Assembly (NCBI GenBank): GCA_002728195.1
Contig: PBWI01000070.1
Span: 68,075-103,971 of the forward strand
DNA from: Chloroflexota bacterium
Lineage (GTDB): Bacteria; Chloroflexota; Dehalococcoidia; Lucifugimonadales; UBA826
Direction of reading: 5' to 3'
DNA: 35,897 bases
Within the stretch, counting starts at the first letter, position 1, and each line of letters begins with the position of its first letter. The translations under genes were made by a program, and so were the position numbers. The notes below the pieces were generated by a model that searched no databases, was not told where the DNA came from, and saw only the letters and a list, made by a program, of their open reading frames with translations. Shown here piece after piece: positions 24,332 to 33,421 of this stretch.

Positions 24332-27300
24332 TTGTTCACTCACTTACACGTGCATACTGAATATAGTATGTTGGATGGACTAGCAAGATTAGACCCCTTA
24401 GTAGATAAGGCCGCGAATCTTGGTATGCATAGTTTGGCCATAACTGATCATGGTGGACTTTACGGAGCGGTTGATTTTTATAGAAAGGCTAAAAACAAAG
24501 GGGTTAAACCAATCATTGGCTGTGAAATGTATGTGGCCACTGGAAGCCGTTTCGATCGTAATCCGGTAGACAAGATTCATCACCTTACAGTTCTAGCTAA
24601 AAACGCGACTGGATATAAAAACCTTGTTAAGTTAGTGACATCCTCCCATCTAGAAGGTTATTACCGACGCCCTAGAGTGGATAGAGACTTGCTTGAATTA
24701 CATTCCTCAGGTTTGACCGTAATGTCAGGTTGCCCGAGTGGTGAAGTGCCGTGGTTAATCGCACAAGGCAGGTATAGTGAGGCGAAAGACGTGGCTGGAT
24801 GGTATAAAGAGGTTTTTGGCACATATTACCTGGAATTGATGCAGCACGGCGGTGTTCCAGAGCTACCTGAGATAAATCAAGGTTTGCTCCAGTTAAATAA
24901 GGAAACAAAAATTCCTTTGGTTGCCACAAACGATTCACATTATGTAAATCAAGAAAATTCCATAGACCATGAAGTTTTATTGTGTATACAAACTAATACA
25001 AATATACAAGATGACCGAAGAATGAGATTTGAAGAAGACTCTTATCATCTCAAGACACATGATGAAATGCAGTTACTTTTTTCAGATACTCCCGAAGCTA
25101 TTACTAACACTGAAATGGTAGCAGAAATGTGCGAATTGGAATTAGATTTCTCCCAGGCACGGCTACCAGAGTTCCCAGTTCCCGAAGGAATGACATCGGA
25201 TCAGTATTTGGCTGAAATCTGCTGGAAAGGATATGAAGAAAAGGTTCGGAATAAAAATAAAGAATATAAATCTAGATTGGAATATGAATTAAAGGTAATA
25301 GAGCAAACCAGTTTCCCGGATTATTTCTTGGTGGTTTGGGATATCGCTAGGTTTGTTAGGGAAAACGACATATTTTTCACAGTAAGAGGCAGTGCGGCAG
25401 CGAGTCTTGTGCTCTATTGTTTGGGGGTGACAGATGTAGATCCGATGCCGTTTAAGTTGGTATTTGAAAGATTCTTGAATATTGAACGTAAAGAAATGCC
25501 AGATATTGATATGGATTTCCAAGATGATAGACGGCAAGAGGTCATTAATTATTGTTCCGCTCGCTATGGGAGAGAACATGTGGCCCACATCATCACCTTT
25601 GGTACCTTTGGGGCTCGTCAATCAGTGAGGGATGCAGGTAGAGCGTTGGGTATGTCTCTTGAAAGTGTAGATAGGGTGGCCAAGATGATTCCTGAACGAC
25701 TTAATATAGATCTTGAATCATCGATGAATGAAAGCCAAGATCTGAACAAGGTATACCAAAGTAATCCTGATGTTCAAAAATTAATGGATACAGCAAAGCA
25801 GCTTGAAGGGGTTACAAGACATAAAAGCCTACACGCTGCAGGTGTTGTGATATCCAAGGAACCACTTAACGATGTGGTACCGCTTGAATTTACCTCACGC
25901 GGGGATGATGAGGGTGCAGTAATGACCCAATATTCTATGGAACCTGTAGCGGCATTGGGGTTACTTAAGATGGATTTTCTTGGCCTTGTTAATCTGACCG
26001 TTTTAGATGAGTGTCTCAAACTCATAAAACTTAATTACGATGAAGATCTAACTCTCCAATCCATACCATTAGATGATCAAATGACCTTCGATATTTTATC
26101 TAGGGGTGAAACAGTTGGAGTATTCCAATTAGAAAGCGCTGGGATGACTAGGCATATAAAGGAACTCAAACCTTCCACTCTTGGTGATGTTGCGGCAATG
26201 ATAGCTCTATTTAGGCCAGGTCCTATGGATCACATTGGTACTTTTATTGATGGAAAGCATGGAAGGAGGCAGGTCACTTACATACACCCTGCTATGGAAG
26301 AGATACTAGAGGAGACATATGGGGTGATTGTCTACCAGGATCAAGTGTTGCATATAGCAAGGGAATTTGCTGGGTACTCCTTGGGGGAGGCCGACATTGT
26401 TAGAAAGGCGATGGGTAAAAAAGCCCCAGAAATAATGGCAGAAGAAAAGACGAAATTCATAACTGGGGCATTGGATAGGGGACACCCCGAAACTTTAGCT
26501 GTTCAAGTATTCGATCTGATAGAGCCTTTTGCTGGGTATGCATTCAATAAAGCACATAGCGTAAGCTACGGGATGGTTTCATATTGGACAGCCTACATGA
26601 AAGCGAATTATCCGGCGGAGTATATGGCATCTTTTATGAATTCATATATGGATAAAAAAGATCGTTTGATTGCTGCAGTGGCTGATTGTCGTAGGATGGG
26701 GATAGAAGTATTACCGCCCGATATAAACAAAAGTTATTCTAAATTTACCATTGAAGATGAATCCGATTCTAAGAAGTCCATCAGGTTTGGGTTAGCTGCC
26801 ATCAAAAATATTGGTTCTGAAGCTCTGGTGCCATTTTTACAGTCACGGGAAGAAAAAGGTCCGTTTGCCACAATTGAGGAATTATGCCATGAAGGGGATA
26901 TAAGCTCACTAAATAAAAAGGCAATTGAGTGTTTGGTAATGTCTGGCGCTTTTGATAGTTTTGGAGACAGGACCGGCGTATTGGAAGTGAGTGATCGGAT
27001 AAATTCTTTGGCTCAGGATGAAGCCAATATAAGGAATTCAAATCAATCGACTATGTTTGAAATGTTGGGCGACTCAGTAGGCAGCTCCTTGTCATCAATA
27101 GAAATACCATTCTCTTCCACCTCCGATCATCAAAAGAGGATTTGGGAGGTAGAGCTAATGGGGATGAGCATTTCAGGTGCTAGTAATCTTGGTAAATTAC
27201 TTGGTGGGTTTGGGGAAGATGTTTCCGTGATGTTGACTCAACTGCAAAGAGTTAATGGTTCAAAATCAGTAACCTTGGCTGGCCAAATTTCTACCGTTGT

Positions 27301-27913
27301 AGATAGGTTTACCAGAGATAATCGTCCATTCAAGGTGATCGGTATGGAAGTATTGGATGGCAGTTTGGAAGCTGTGGTATGGGAAGATGTTTTGAATAAG
27401 ACGTCTGAATTATGGGATCCTGGTCGCATAATTAAGTTGAAAGGTAATTTAAGAGAGAGAGATGGAGAAGTAACAATAAGCGTGACTGAAGCAAATGAAA
27501 TTAATTTGGATAAGATTCTTGAAGAAGGGGAACATAGAACAAAGGAAGCATATACAAATGCTTCCTCGGCATTACTCGGCAATGGCACTGACAATAATGC
27601 AAACATGAATCAAATCCAGAATGGGAATCATAACGAATCCAACAAAACTGTTGCTAATAGGAAAAAACTCATCTTGTCTATCAGAGAGTCTGATGATGCT
27701 GGTAATGACCAAATGCTTCTTGACGATGTAAAAAGACTACTTTTGGGGTCCACTGGTAATGATGAGGTTGGAATTGAAATTGAGACAGAATCCTCGGTTG
27801 TAGTGATGGAATGGCCCCCAGTACGAATAGATGCAACACCGGAACTGGAAACCAGATTGACGGAGGTCATTGGTTCATCAGGTAAGGTTACGATACAGAG
27901 TTTAATGTTTTAG
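24332..27913 (+). CDS. dnaE: DNA polymerase III alpha subunit (replicative polymerase)
   Basis: This 1193-residue replicative polymerase extends DNA at the fork. It begins with a PHP domain, HLHVHTEYSMLDGLARLD then LAITDHGGLYG, whose metal-binding histidines are kept. The polymerase core follows, with catalytic D391 and D393 in MPDIDMDFQDDRR and the third Asp at about D548 in KMDFLGL. Helix-hairpin-helix and beta-binding regions come next, then a C-terminal OB-fold segment (VTLAGQISTVVDRFTRDN). An Asn-rich linker near residues 1087-1108 precedes a final small domain. The start is TTG 24332 with AGGGG upstream; it begins directly at the PHP motif as in other DnaE proteins. Its 3' end overlaps the convergent ogt gene by 12 bases. 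Confidence 0.97.
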   Translation: MFTHLHVHTEYSMLDGLARLDPLVDKAANLGMHSLAITDHGGLYGAVDFYRKAKNKGVKPIIGCEMYVATGSRFDRNPVDKIHHLTVLAKNATGYKNLVKLVTSSHLEGYYRRPRVDRDLLELHSSGLTVMSGCPSGEVPWLIAQGRYSEAKDVAGWYKEVFGTYYLELMQHGGVPELPEINQGLLQLNKETKIPLVATNDSHYVNQENSIDHEVLLCIQTNTNIQDDRRMRFEEDSYHLKTHDEMQLLFSDTPEAITNTEMVAEMCELELDFSQARLPEFPVPEGMTSDQYLAEICWKGYEEKVRNKNKEYKSRLEYELKVIEQTSFPDYFLVVWDIARFVRENDIFFTVRGSAAASLVLYCLGVTDVDPMPFKLVFERFLNIERKEMPDIDMDFQDDRRQEVINYCSARYGREHVAHIITFGTFGARQSVRDAGRALGMSLESVDRVAKMIPERLNIDLESSMNESQDLNKVYQSNPDVQKLMDTAKQLEGVTRHKSLHAAGVVISKEPLNDVVPLEFTSRGDDEGAVMTQYSMEPVAALGLLKMDFLGLVNLTVLDECLKLIKLNYDEDLTLQSIPLDDQMTFDILSRGETVGVFQLESAGMTRHIKELKPSTLGDVAAMIALFRPGPMDHIGTFIDGKHGRRQVTYIHPAMEEILEETYGVIVYQDQVLHIAREFAGYSLGEADIVRKAMGKKAPEIMAEEKTKFITGALDRGHPETLAVQVFDLIEPFAGYAFNKAHSVSYGMVSYWTAYMKANYPAEYMASFMNSYMDKKDRLIAAVADCRRMGIEVLPPDINKSYSKFTIEDESDSKKSIRFGLAAIKNIGSEALVPFLQSREEKGPFATIEELCHEGDISSLNKKAIECLVMSGAFDSFGDRTGVLEVSDRINSLAQDEANIRNSNQSTMFEMLGDSVGSSLSSIEIPFSSTSDHQKRIWEVELMGMSISGASNLGKLLGGFGEDVSVMLTQLQRVNGSKSVTLAGQISTVVDRFTRDNRPFKVIGMEVLDGSLEAVVWEDVLNKTSELWDPGRIIKLKGNLRERDGEVTISVTEANEINLDKILEEGEHRTKEAYTNASSALLGNGTDNNANMNQIQNGNHNESNKTVANRKKLILSIRESDDAGNDQMLLDDVKRLLLGSTGNDEVGIEIETESSVVVMEWPPVRIDATPELETRLTEVIGSSGKVTIQSLMF

Positions 27914-28432
27914 AAGATAATTCTCTTCAAGTTCTAGCAGGGATAATTTTAGATCTAATCTAGTTTTTCCTTTGCCGAATCCCGTCAGATTGCCGTTCGC
28001 CCCTATTACTCTATGACACGGAATTATAAGTGTTATTTTGTTATTGGCCATTGCCTGGCCTACGGCTCTGGCAGCCTTTGGGCTACCACTTTGGGTAGCG
28101 ACCCATTTGTATGATCTCGTGGTACCTATTGGTATTGTTCTGCAGACATTCCAAACCTTTTTATAGAACTTAGGAGCTGTTGAAATATCCAAAGATATGT
28201 CATGGAGGGAAGACTTCCTACCTTCAAGATAGTCATTTAATTCTCTGATTTCTTCGGCAAATAAGGCGGTTCGATTTGTATATTCCGAGCTCCATTCTAG
28301 AGTTTCTTCTATACAGCTATTTTTGTCCGTTTGGGGTAAGGAACAACGGGTAACACCTTTTGGACTCTTCTCTAGAGCTATCCAACCAAAGACGCATTGG
28401 AACTTCGTATTAATTAGATTTGTAGGTGCCAT
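27902..28432 (-). CDS. ogt: Methylated-DNA--protein-cysteine methyltransferase
   Basis: Repairs O6-alkylguanine by moving the alkyl group to its own cysteine. The active-site motif IPCHRVIGANGNLTGFG is complete. It follows the helix-turn-helix-like DNA-binding region KVWNVCRTIPIGTTRSYKW and AARAVGQAMANN. The N-terminal ribonuclease-H-like domain is recognisable but divergent. ATG 28432 gives a 176-residue protein of normal size; a longer TTG start at 28465 lies inside the upstream gene. It overlaps the last bases of the transglutaminase-like gene, so it is the final gene of the moxR operon. Alkylation repair has no known link to the other operon members. Confidence 0.93.
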   Translation of the reverse strand: MAPTNLINTKFQCVFGWIALEKSPKGVTRCSLPQTDKNSCIEETLEWSSEYTNRTALFAEEIRELNDYLEGRKSSLHDISLDISTAPKFYKKVWNVCRTIPIGTTRSYKWVATQSGSPKAARAVGQAMANNKITLIIPCHRVIGANGNLTGFGKGKTRLDLKLSLLELEENYLLKH

Positions 28433-30950
28433 TTTTCTGGGTCCATTGGAAAATACGCATAACAAGATCCTTGATTACATAGGATTTTATATTAGCCCAT
28501 GCTGATTCCAAATCACTGTAATTAGCGGCGTGGCTAGAATATTTTTCTATCATATATGCGTTGGTTATTTTATATATATCTGAGCTTATTATCGGGTATT
28601 TGGTAGACAATAATAGAGAGTACTCTTCTATGGTTTGATAATTATTTTTTGATATGCCAGCTAATTTACCTAAACGGTACATTTTGGTTGTAATTCTTTC
28701 GGTTGGAGATAATCTGGTGAGACCGTATTTCCAAAACGTCGTTATGAACAATAACACGACCGCTGACAAAAATATTAAAGATAGAGGTATCAAAATACTT
28801 TTTTGAGTTAATATATCAATGCTCGTAGTACCAGTGGTGACAGCTTCACCTTCGGGACCCAGTTCATCATAGAAATCGTCTGGTAGTTTTGGGTAATTTC
28901 CATCCTTGTAAATACTTTCAGACCTTATGAATGATGAAGGTGTTTTCTCTCTTAAATCTCTGGAAGGTTTTTCCCAATTTGGAGTTGGTTCAAAATCAAT
29001 CCATCCATAACTGGGGAAATATACTTGAACCCACCCGTGACTGTCTGAATCTTTGATTGTTGAAATATCATCTTCGGAATCATATGATCCGGATGAATAC
29101 CCTGTTGCTAGTCGTGACGGAATTCCCAAATCACGCAACATTACAGTCATGGCGGAAGCAAAATAATCGCTGTATCCGGCTTTGCTAGTGAATAAAAAAT
29201 AATCCACTCCGTCGGCCCCAACAGGAGGCGTGGAAATTTTTTGAGAGTACACATAATTGCCACTTCGTAGATGCTTTTCAATGGCCACAGCTTTGTCATA
29301 TGGGGTTGGTTCTTTAGAAGTTATCTGCTGGGCTAGGTTAGATATTCTACGAGGCATATCTTCAGGCAAATCAAGATAGTGATCTTTTATGAACCCGTGG
29401 TACTTTTGGCTAGAGTTTCTCAGGTCCTCAGGGGTCGATACGGATACATGAGAAACCATCGTTAATTTCTTGTTCGCTGGAATTTGCCGAGATAGGTTCC
29501 AGTCCACAATATCTAAATTCGGTGGCATCTCACGGACTAAATTAATGATTTCTGTATCATTTTCGCTGGATGTGGTGTTTACATATTTGTATTCTTTTGG
29601 CAGGTTGTTGGCCAAAAAGTTTCCATATCTTCCATATTTTATTCCACTAGGGTCTTCTAGGAGAAAGTTTTCTAATTCTAATTCAAACACCTGTAGATCT
29701 TCTGGAACAGATTTGTCGACTATATCGTCTCCAATTGATAACTGAAAGGATTTTGGTTTTAGAGATTCTAGTTCGACGGGTTCACTGACACTAGAAATAC
29801 TTCCACCAGCAAAAAATTGGTCTGAAGGGAATGACATTTGCATCAACTGTTTAACCGGTTTCGTTGATTTTAGTCCTTTTGTATTATCAAAATTGGAATT
29901 TTTTCTGATATCAATAGTATTTGTTTCACCGGATATCCAACCTTCATGAGTGTAGGTGTCATAAGTTCGAGAAATCCAGTAGTTGGGATAATCAGATTTT
30001 GTGGTTAATACCCCCTCTTCTCTAAAGGAAATAGAACCTATAAAAGGCAAAAATTTGCCAAAGAATCGGCCATTTTGTTGGGTTCTTGATGGGACACTTC
30101 CCAAAAGACGAGCAAACTCCTCTTCGATCTGAGCTATTGGGGTTCTAGCGTCCTTCCAGGCATCAGCTACGGGTCTGTACACATAAATTTTCATAGGTAT
30201 GGCAGTGGCAATCACCAATATTGCAAGGCTATACCAGATAGCGGAATTTAAAGTGAGCCAACCATCCCATTTATTGAATGAGGTTCCATTTCTAATCCAG
30301 TCATGTTTTTGTTTTACTGTTGTAATGTGAGTTATCAGAATCATGGCTGTGAATGCATAGAGATAGAATCTTGAACTGTATTCTTGGGGCAGGAAACTTA
30401 GACATGTGAGTATGGATACTCCATTAAGTACGATTGAAATCCAAATGTTATTGTGTTTAAAGGTAAACCATGAGCAAACGTACCCTAGTATCCAAGAGAG
30501 ACTTAACAGAGTAATCGTGTAAGGGATCAAATCAGTGCTGATACCATCGCTAGTTGCTATTCCATACCAATAATCTAACCTCAATTTCAGTTCTGACACC
30601 TTCTCCAAAAATGGCATGTCTTTTATAAGAGTTAGTGTCTGGTAAAGGACGAAACTCATTCCTACTATCAATGAAATTACATGTATAAAAAAAGAATGCA
30701 ATTTGATGCGTGCAAAACATACCGGGATAAAGCTGGAAATCAAAATAGAAGAATAAATGCCAGGAGTCTTTACCCAGTTACCCATAACCACAATATCTAC
30801 TGTGCAAAGAAGTGAAAGTAAAAGAATGAAATAGAGCATAACTCCTTGATCAGGTAAAAAGCTCTTTAAAATATTTAATACAGTACCTTTTTTAGTTGAA
30901 GTCGGTAGCTGTGGCTTCAATAATTCGGCTATTGATACATTCCTGTTCAT
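28410..30950 (-). CDS. Membrane transglutaminase-like protein (TgpA/DUF3488 type) with Ser at the Cys position
   Basis: This 846-residue membrane protein has a hydrophobic N-terminal region with several membrane helices (about 30-280), an extracytoplasmic transglutaminase-like core (about 540-670), one further helix near 735 (IPLSLIFLSAVVLLFITTF) and a cytoplasmic helical tail like DUF4129. The core reads AGYSDYFASAMTVMLRDLGI, then RLATGY, SHGWVQVYF (H638) and WIDFEPTPNWE (D652). Most relatives have Cys where this protein has Ser594 (codon AGC, 29169-29171), so the thiol nucleophile is missing. His and Asp are kept. It overlaps the preceding DUF58 gene by ATGA, and such genes regularly accompany MoxR and DUF58. 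Confidence 0.92.
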   Translation of the reverse strand: MNRNVSIAELLKPQLPTSTKKGTVLNILKSFLPDQGVMLYFILLLSLLCTVDIVVMGNWVKTPGIYSSILISSFIPVCFARIKLHSFFIHVISLIVGMSFVLYQTLTLIKDMPFLEKVSELKLRLDYWYGIATSDGISTDLIPYTITLLSLSWILGYVCSWFTFKHNNIWISIVLNGVSILTCLSFLPQEYSSRFYLYAFTAMILITHITTVKQKHDWIRNGTSFNKWDGWLTLNSAIWYSLAILVIATAIPMKIYVYRPVADAWKDARTPIAQIEEEFARLLGSVPSRTQQNGRFFGKFLPFIGSISFREEGVLTTKSDYPNYWISRTYDTYTHEGWISGETNTIDIRKNSNFDNTKGLKSTKPVKQLMQMSFPSDQFFAGGSISSVSEPVELESLKPKSFQLSIGDDIVDKSVPEDLQVFELELENFLLEDPSGIKYGRYGNFLANNLPKEYKYVNTTSSENDTEIINLVREMPPNLDIVDWNLSRQIPANKKLTMVSHVSVSTPEDLRNSSQKYHGFIKDHYLDLPEDMPRRISNLAQQITSKEPTPYDKAVAIEKHLRSGNYVYSQKISTPPVGADGVDYFLFTSKAGYSDYFASAMTVMLRDLGIPSRLATGYSSGSYDSEDDISTIKDSDSHGWVQVYFPSYGWIDFEPTPNWEKPSRDLREKTPSSFIRSESIYKDGNYPKLPDDFYDELGPEGEAVTTGTTSIDILTQKSILIPLSLIFLSAVVLLFITTFWKYGLTRLSPTERITTKMYRLGKLAGISKNNYQTIEEYSLLLSTKYPIISSDIYKITNAYMIEKYSSHAANYSDLESAWANIKSYVIKDLVMRIFQWTQKNGTYKSN

Positions 30951-31654
30951 CTTGATGATAGTCCGGCTAATTTTGAACTGTCTGCCCGGGAGAAGGACCG
31001 AGATAAAGCAGCTTCCATTGAATCGCCTTTTCTCAATATAAATGGAGATATGCCTATACTGGCTAGGGTGGATATCACATCCGTTTGATCACCGTCACCT
31101 GAAAATGAAATAGGATCGATCAATATCACAGTGATGTTTATGTTGAACTGAGTTAACTCTGAAAGCGCACTAACCCATTCAATGTTATTGGATGGGGTTA
31201 TGACGATAATAGAAGTGTAGTTAATCCATATATTTCTTTCTTCATTCAAAATTTGATGTAATTTCTTATCATCACTAGATTGAGCTTGTGCCAAAATTTC
31301 CATTGTTCTATCAAAATGAGATGACCCTGTGCTGGGAGGTAAATGATAACGTTCTTTTCCATAACTCAGGAATCCGACCGGAGTATTTGAATTGATGTAT
31401 TTTTTGCATAACGAGGCCACCAAGGAGATTGAGAGTTCAATGCTGCTTTCATCTAACTCACCGACATGCACTGAATCATTTAAATCATTCAATATCATGA
31501 CCTCATTGGATGTTCCTACGTCGAATTCTTTCGACATAAGCCTTCCGGATCTGGCCGTACTTTTCCAATGTATGCGACTTAGACTGTCACCATAGGCGTA
31601 TTCTCTTACACTTGAAGCATGTGGAGATAAAATGTTGGACCTTCTTCTCGCCAT
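30947..31654 (-). CDS. DUF58 protein, C-terminal part (split gene)
   Basis: This is the C-terminal 235 residues of a DUF58 protein. It contains the family signature VREYAYGDSLSRIHWKSTAR followed by GRLMSKEFDVG, and then a von Willebrand A-like fold (VMILNDLND with the metal-site Asp). In relatives this continues from the membrane-anchored half now encoded at 31655-32188. Here an in-frame TGA at 31655-31657 separates them, and ATG follows directly, so reinitiation (sequence TGAATG) could give a second chain. The two halves might then reassemble. It overlaps the transglutaminase-like gene by four bases. Function in the family is unresolved. Confidence 0.85.
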   Translation of the reverse strand: MARRRSNILSPHASSVREYAYGDSLSRIHWKSTARSGRLMSKEFDVGTSNEVMILNDLNDSVHVGELDESSIELSISLVASLCKKYINSNTPVGFLSYGKERYHLPPSTGSSHFDRTMEILAQAQSSDDKKLHQILNEERNIWINYTSIIVITPSNNIEWVSALSELTQFNINITVILIDPISFSGDGDQTDVISTLASIGISPFILRKGDSMEAALSRSFSRADSSKLAGLSSR

Positions 31655-32188
31655 TCATTCATTGGTTAAATTACTGTTTCCAGTTTGGAAATTTTTCAAA
31701 TCATGTATCTTGGGATATATCATTATCTTGTCGGGAGAACCGTGAAGTGTATTGGCTCTATAAATACCAAGAAGATCGGTTGTGGATATTTCTACAGGCC
31801 CCATTTGGAATAAACCTCTGTGGTAAGCCTTGTCTGTTGATCGCCAAGACCTGTACCCTTTTGTGGTAAGGCCCAATGCGTATGAACTGGTATATTTGGG
31901 TATTGTCGTGATATCTGTAGCCATTAATAGCGTTTTCGGTATCATGCTGAGATTCCGAATACTTATTCTTTTGTCTATCTGTTCTCCTACGCTAAGTAGG
32001 TGATTTCGTCGATCTATGGTGACCTCAAGTTTTCTAGCATTTAGGTAGACGGAGAGCAGGGATATGATGCAGACCACAGAGATTATGTAACCCAGCCTGA
32101 AGAAAAGTCCAAACCCAGTGGCTAGTCCGGTCACAAGAGTGACAATCAAAATTACAATTATCAGATAAAATCGTGGGGTTGGGACCAA
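31655..32188 (-). CDS. DUF58 protein, N-terminal membrane part (split gene)
   Basis: This is the N-terminal part of a DUF58 protein. Two adjacent hydrophobic helices (FYLIIVILIVTLVTGLATG and FRLGYIISVVCIISLLSVYL) are followed by a beta-rich domain (LLSVGEQIDKRISIRN, DLLGIYRANTL, KIMIYPKIHDL), the usual order before the DUF58 core. The chain stops at a TGA in the linker that precedes the conserved core. The coordinate uses TTG at 32188; an ATT at 32203 has the better placed GGAG and would add MTKIR-type residues. It lies about 19 bases after moxR on the same strand. Confidence 0.82.
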   Translation of the reverse strand: MVPTPRFYLIIVILIVTLVTGLATGFGLFFRLGYIISVVCIISLLSVYLNARKLEVTIDRRNHLLSVGEQIDKRISIRNLSMIPKTLLMATDITTIPKYTSSYALGLTTKGYRSWRSTDKAYHRGLFQMGPVEISTTDLLGIYRANTLHGSPDKIMIYPKIHDLKNFQTGNSNLTNE

Positions 32189-32207
32189 TCTAATTTTTGT
32201 AATTAGC

Positions 32208-33194
32208 CTATCTCCTCAGCCAATTTTGAGATTTTTCTCCAGGAATGGGGATAGTTTTCACTAGATCTTTAATTATCTGTTCCGGTTCCAATCCGTTCAT
32301 TCGTGATGAAGGGGAGGGAATAAGTCGGTGAGACAAGATGGACGGGGCCAACTGTTTGACATCGTCTGGGAGCACATAATCTCTCTCCCGTAATAAAGCC
32401 AGTGCCTGGCTCGCTCTATGCAATGCTATTGAGCCTCTAGGGGAGCTACCCAAGTTTAGTTCCAACATATTTCTAGTTTGAGCAACTATTTTCACAATGT
32501 ATTCTTTTATTAAATTGTCTGAGTATACGGATCTAACAGTGTCTTGCATGTCGGTGACCATTTGAGGAGTTACAACCGCCGAAATATTGTCAATTGGGTG
32601 AATTTGGGATTGGTTATTCAAAATTGAGATTTCCTCAACCTCATCAGGGTAACCTAGATTGACTTTTAGTAAGAATCTGTCTAATTGAGCTTCTGGCAGC
32701 GGAAAGGTTCCTTCATATTCAATAGGGTTTTGTGTTGCGATAACCATAAATGGCCTCGGTAGATTTCTAGTTATGCCTTCCATGGTTACTTGCTTTTCTT
32801 CCATGGCCTCTAGCATCGCAGATTGGGTTTTCGGGGTAGCTCTGTTTATTTCATCTGCCAAAACTACTTGAGAGACTATTGGACCCTCTCTAAATTCAAA
32901 TTCACCGTTTTTTTGGTTGTATATAGAAACCCCACTAACATCCGTAGGGAGTAAATCAGGTGTAAATTGAATCCTTTTGAAAGTACATCCACTAGAAATA
33001 GCCAGACTTCGGGCTAAAATCGTTTTCCCAACTCCTGGGACATCTTCAACTAAAATGTGGCCGCCACTCATCAGTGCGACAGTAGCGAGTTCTATAGAAT
33101 CTTGTTTTCCAATGATGACTCTACTTATATTTTCTGTGATGAGATTAGCTGTTTTTGTTGCTTCCTTATGTACAGTTTTTAGCTCTTCTTTCAA
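32208..33194 (-). CDS. MoxR-family AAA+ ATPase
   Basis: This 328-residue MoxR AAA+ ATPase is a chaperone-like enzyme often found with DUF58/vWA proteins, whose assembly or activation it is thought to aid. Walker A is PGVGKT at 54-59 and Walker B is VVLADEINRA. Sensor-1 ATQNPIEYEGTFPLPEAQLDRF and the C-terminal lid with ALLRERDYVLPDDVK are present. The start is TTG 33194 with AAGGA six bases earlier. It is the first gene of the operon moxR, DUF58 (split), transglutaminase-like, ogt, and its promoter must lie in 33195-33282. Confidence 0.95.
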   Translation of the reverse strand: MKEELKTVHKEATKTANLITENISRVIIGKQDSIELATVALMSGGHILVEDVPGVGKTILARSLAISSGCTFKRIQFTPDLLPTDVSGVSIYNQKNGEFEFREGPIVSQVVLADEINRATPKTQSAMLEAMEEKQVTMEGITRNLPRPFMVIATQNPIEYEGTFPLPEAQLDRFLLKVNLGYPDEVEEISILNNQSQIHPIDNISAVVTPQMVTDMQDTVRSVYSDNLIKEYIVKIVAQTRNMLELNLGSSPRGSIALHRASQALALLRERDYVLPDDVKQLAPSILSHRLIPSPSSRMNGLEPEQIIKDLVKTIPIPGEKSQNWLRR

Positions 33195-33282
33195 GTCTTT
33201 TCCTTAACTTTATTTAACATTATCTATTAATATGATCGCACAAGTGAGTAAGGGTGAATAGATGGGAATGAAGTAGCAATTT

Positions 33283-33336
33283 ATGACATCAAAAGAAGCG
33301 GAATACAAGTTTTTAATTGAAAGGCTGATGGTATGA
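33283..33336 (+). CDS. Possible 17-residue leader peptide
   Basis: A short frame MTSKEAEYKFLIERLMV ends in a TGA that overlaps the ATG of the next small ORF (ATGA). It lies between the divergent moxR start and the convergent cupin gene. Its ribosome site is weak. Only the coupling to the next ORF argues for it. Confidence 0.2.
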   Translation: MTSKEAEYKFLIERLMV

Positions 33337-33416
33337 AGGGATTTCTCAGGGGACTATTATTTGGAGCTGTGGCAATAGGTTTATATTGGCTAGTGGTGGG
33401 TGTTTGTAGCCCTTGA
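33333..33416 (+). CDS. Possible small membrane peptide, 27 residues
   Basis: The 27-residue frame from ATG 33333 begins with the basic MKGFLRG and then has a single hydrophobic helix (LLFGAVAIGLYWLVVGV) ending in CSP. An AAAGG box precedes it, and its ATG overlaps the stop of the upstream 17-residue frame. The N-terminal positive charges fit the positive-inside rule for a one-pass membrane peptide. It ends five bases before the convergent cupin gene's stop. No homology can be assessed at this length. Confidence 0.35.
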   Translation: MKGFLRGLLFGAVAIGLYWLVVGVCSP

Positions 33417-33421
33417 ACCTA

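Noticed and set aside
31655-31657. TGA as selenocysteine in DUF58
   Set aside because: The position is a variable linker, not a redox site, no obvious hairpin follows, and other genes end at TGA.
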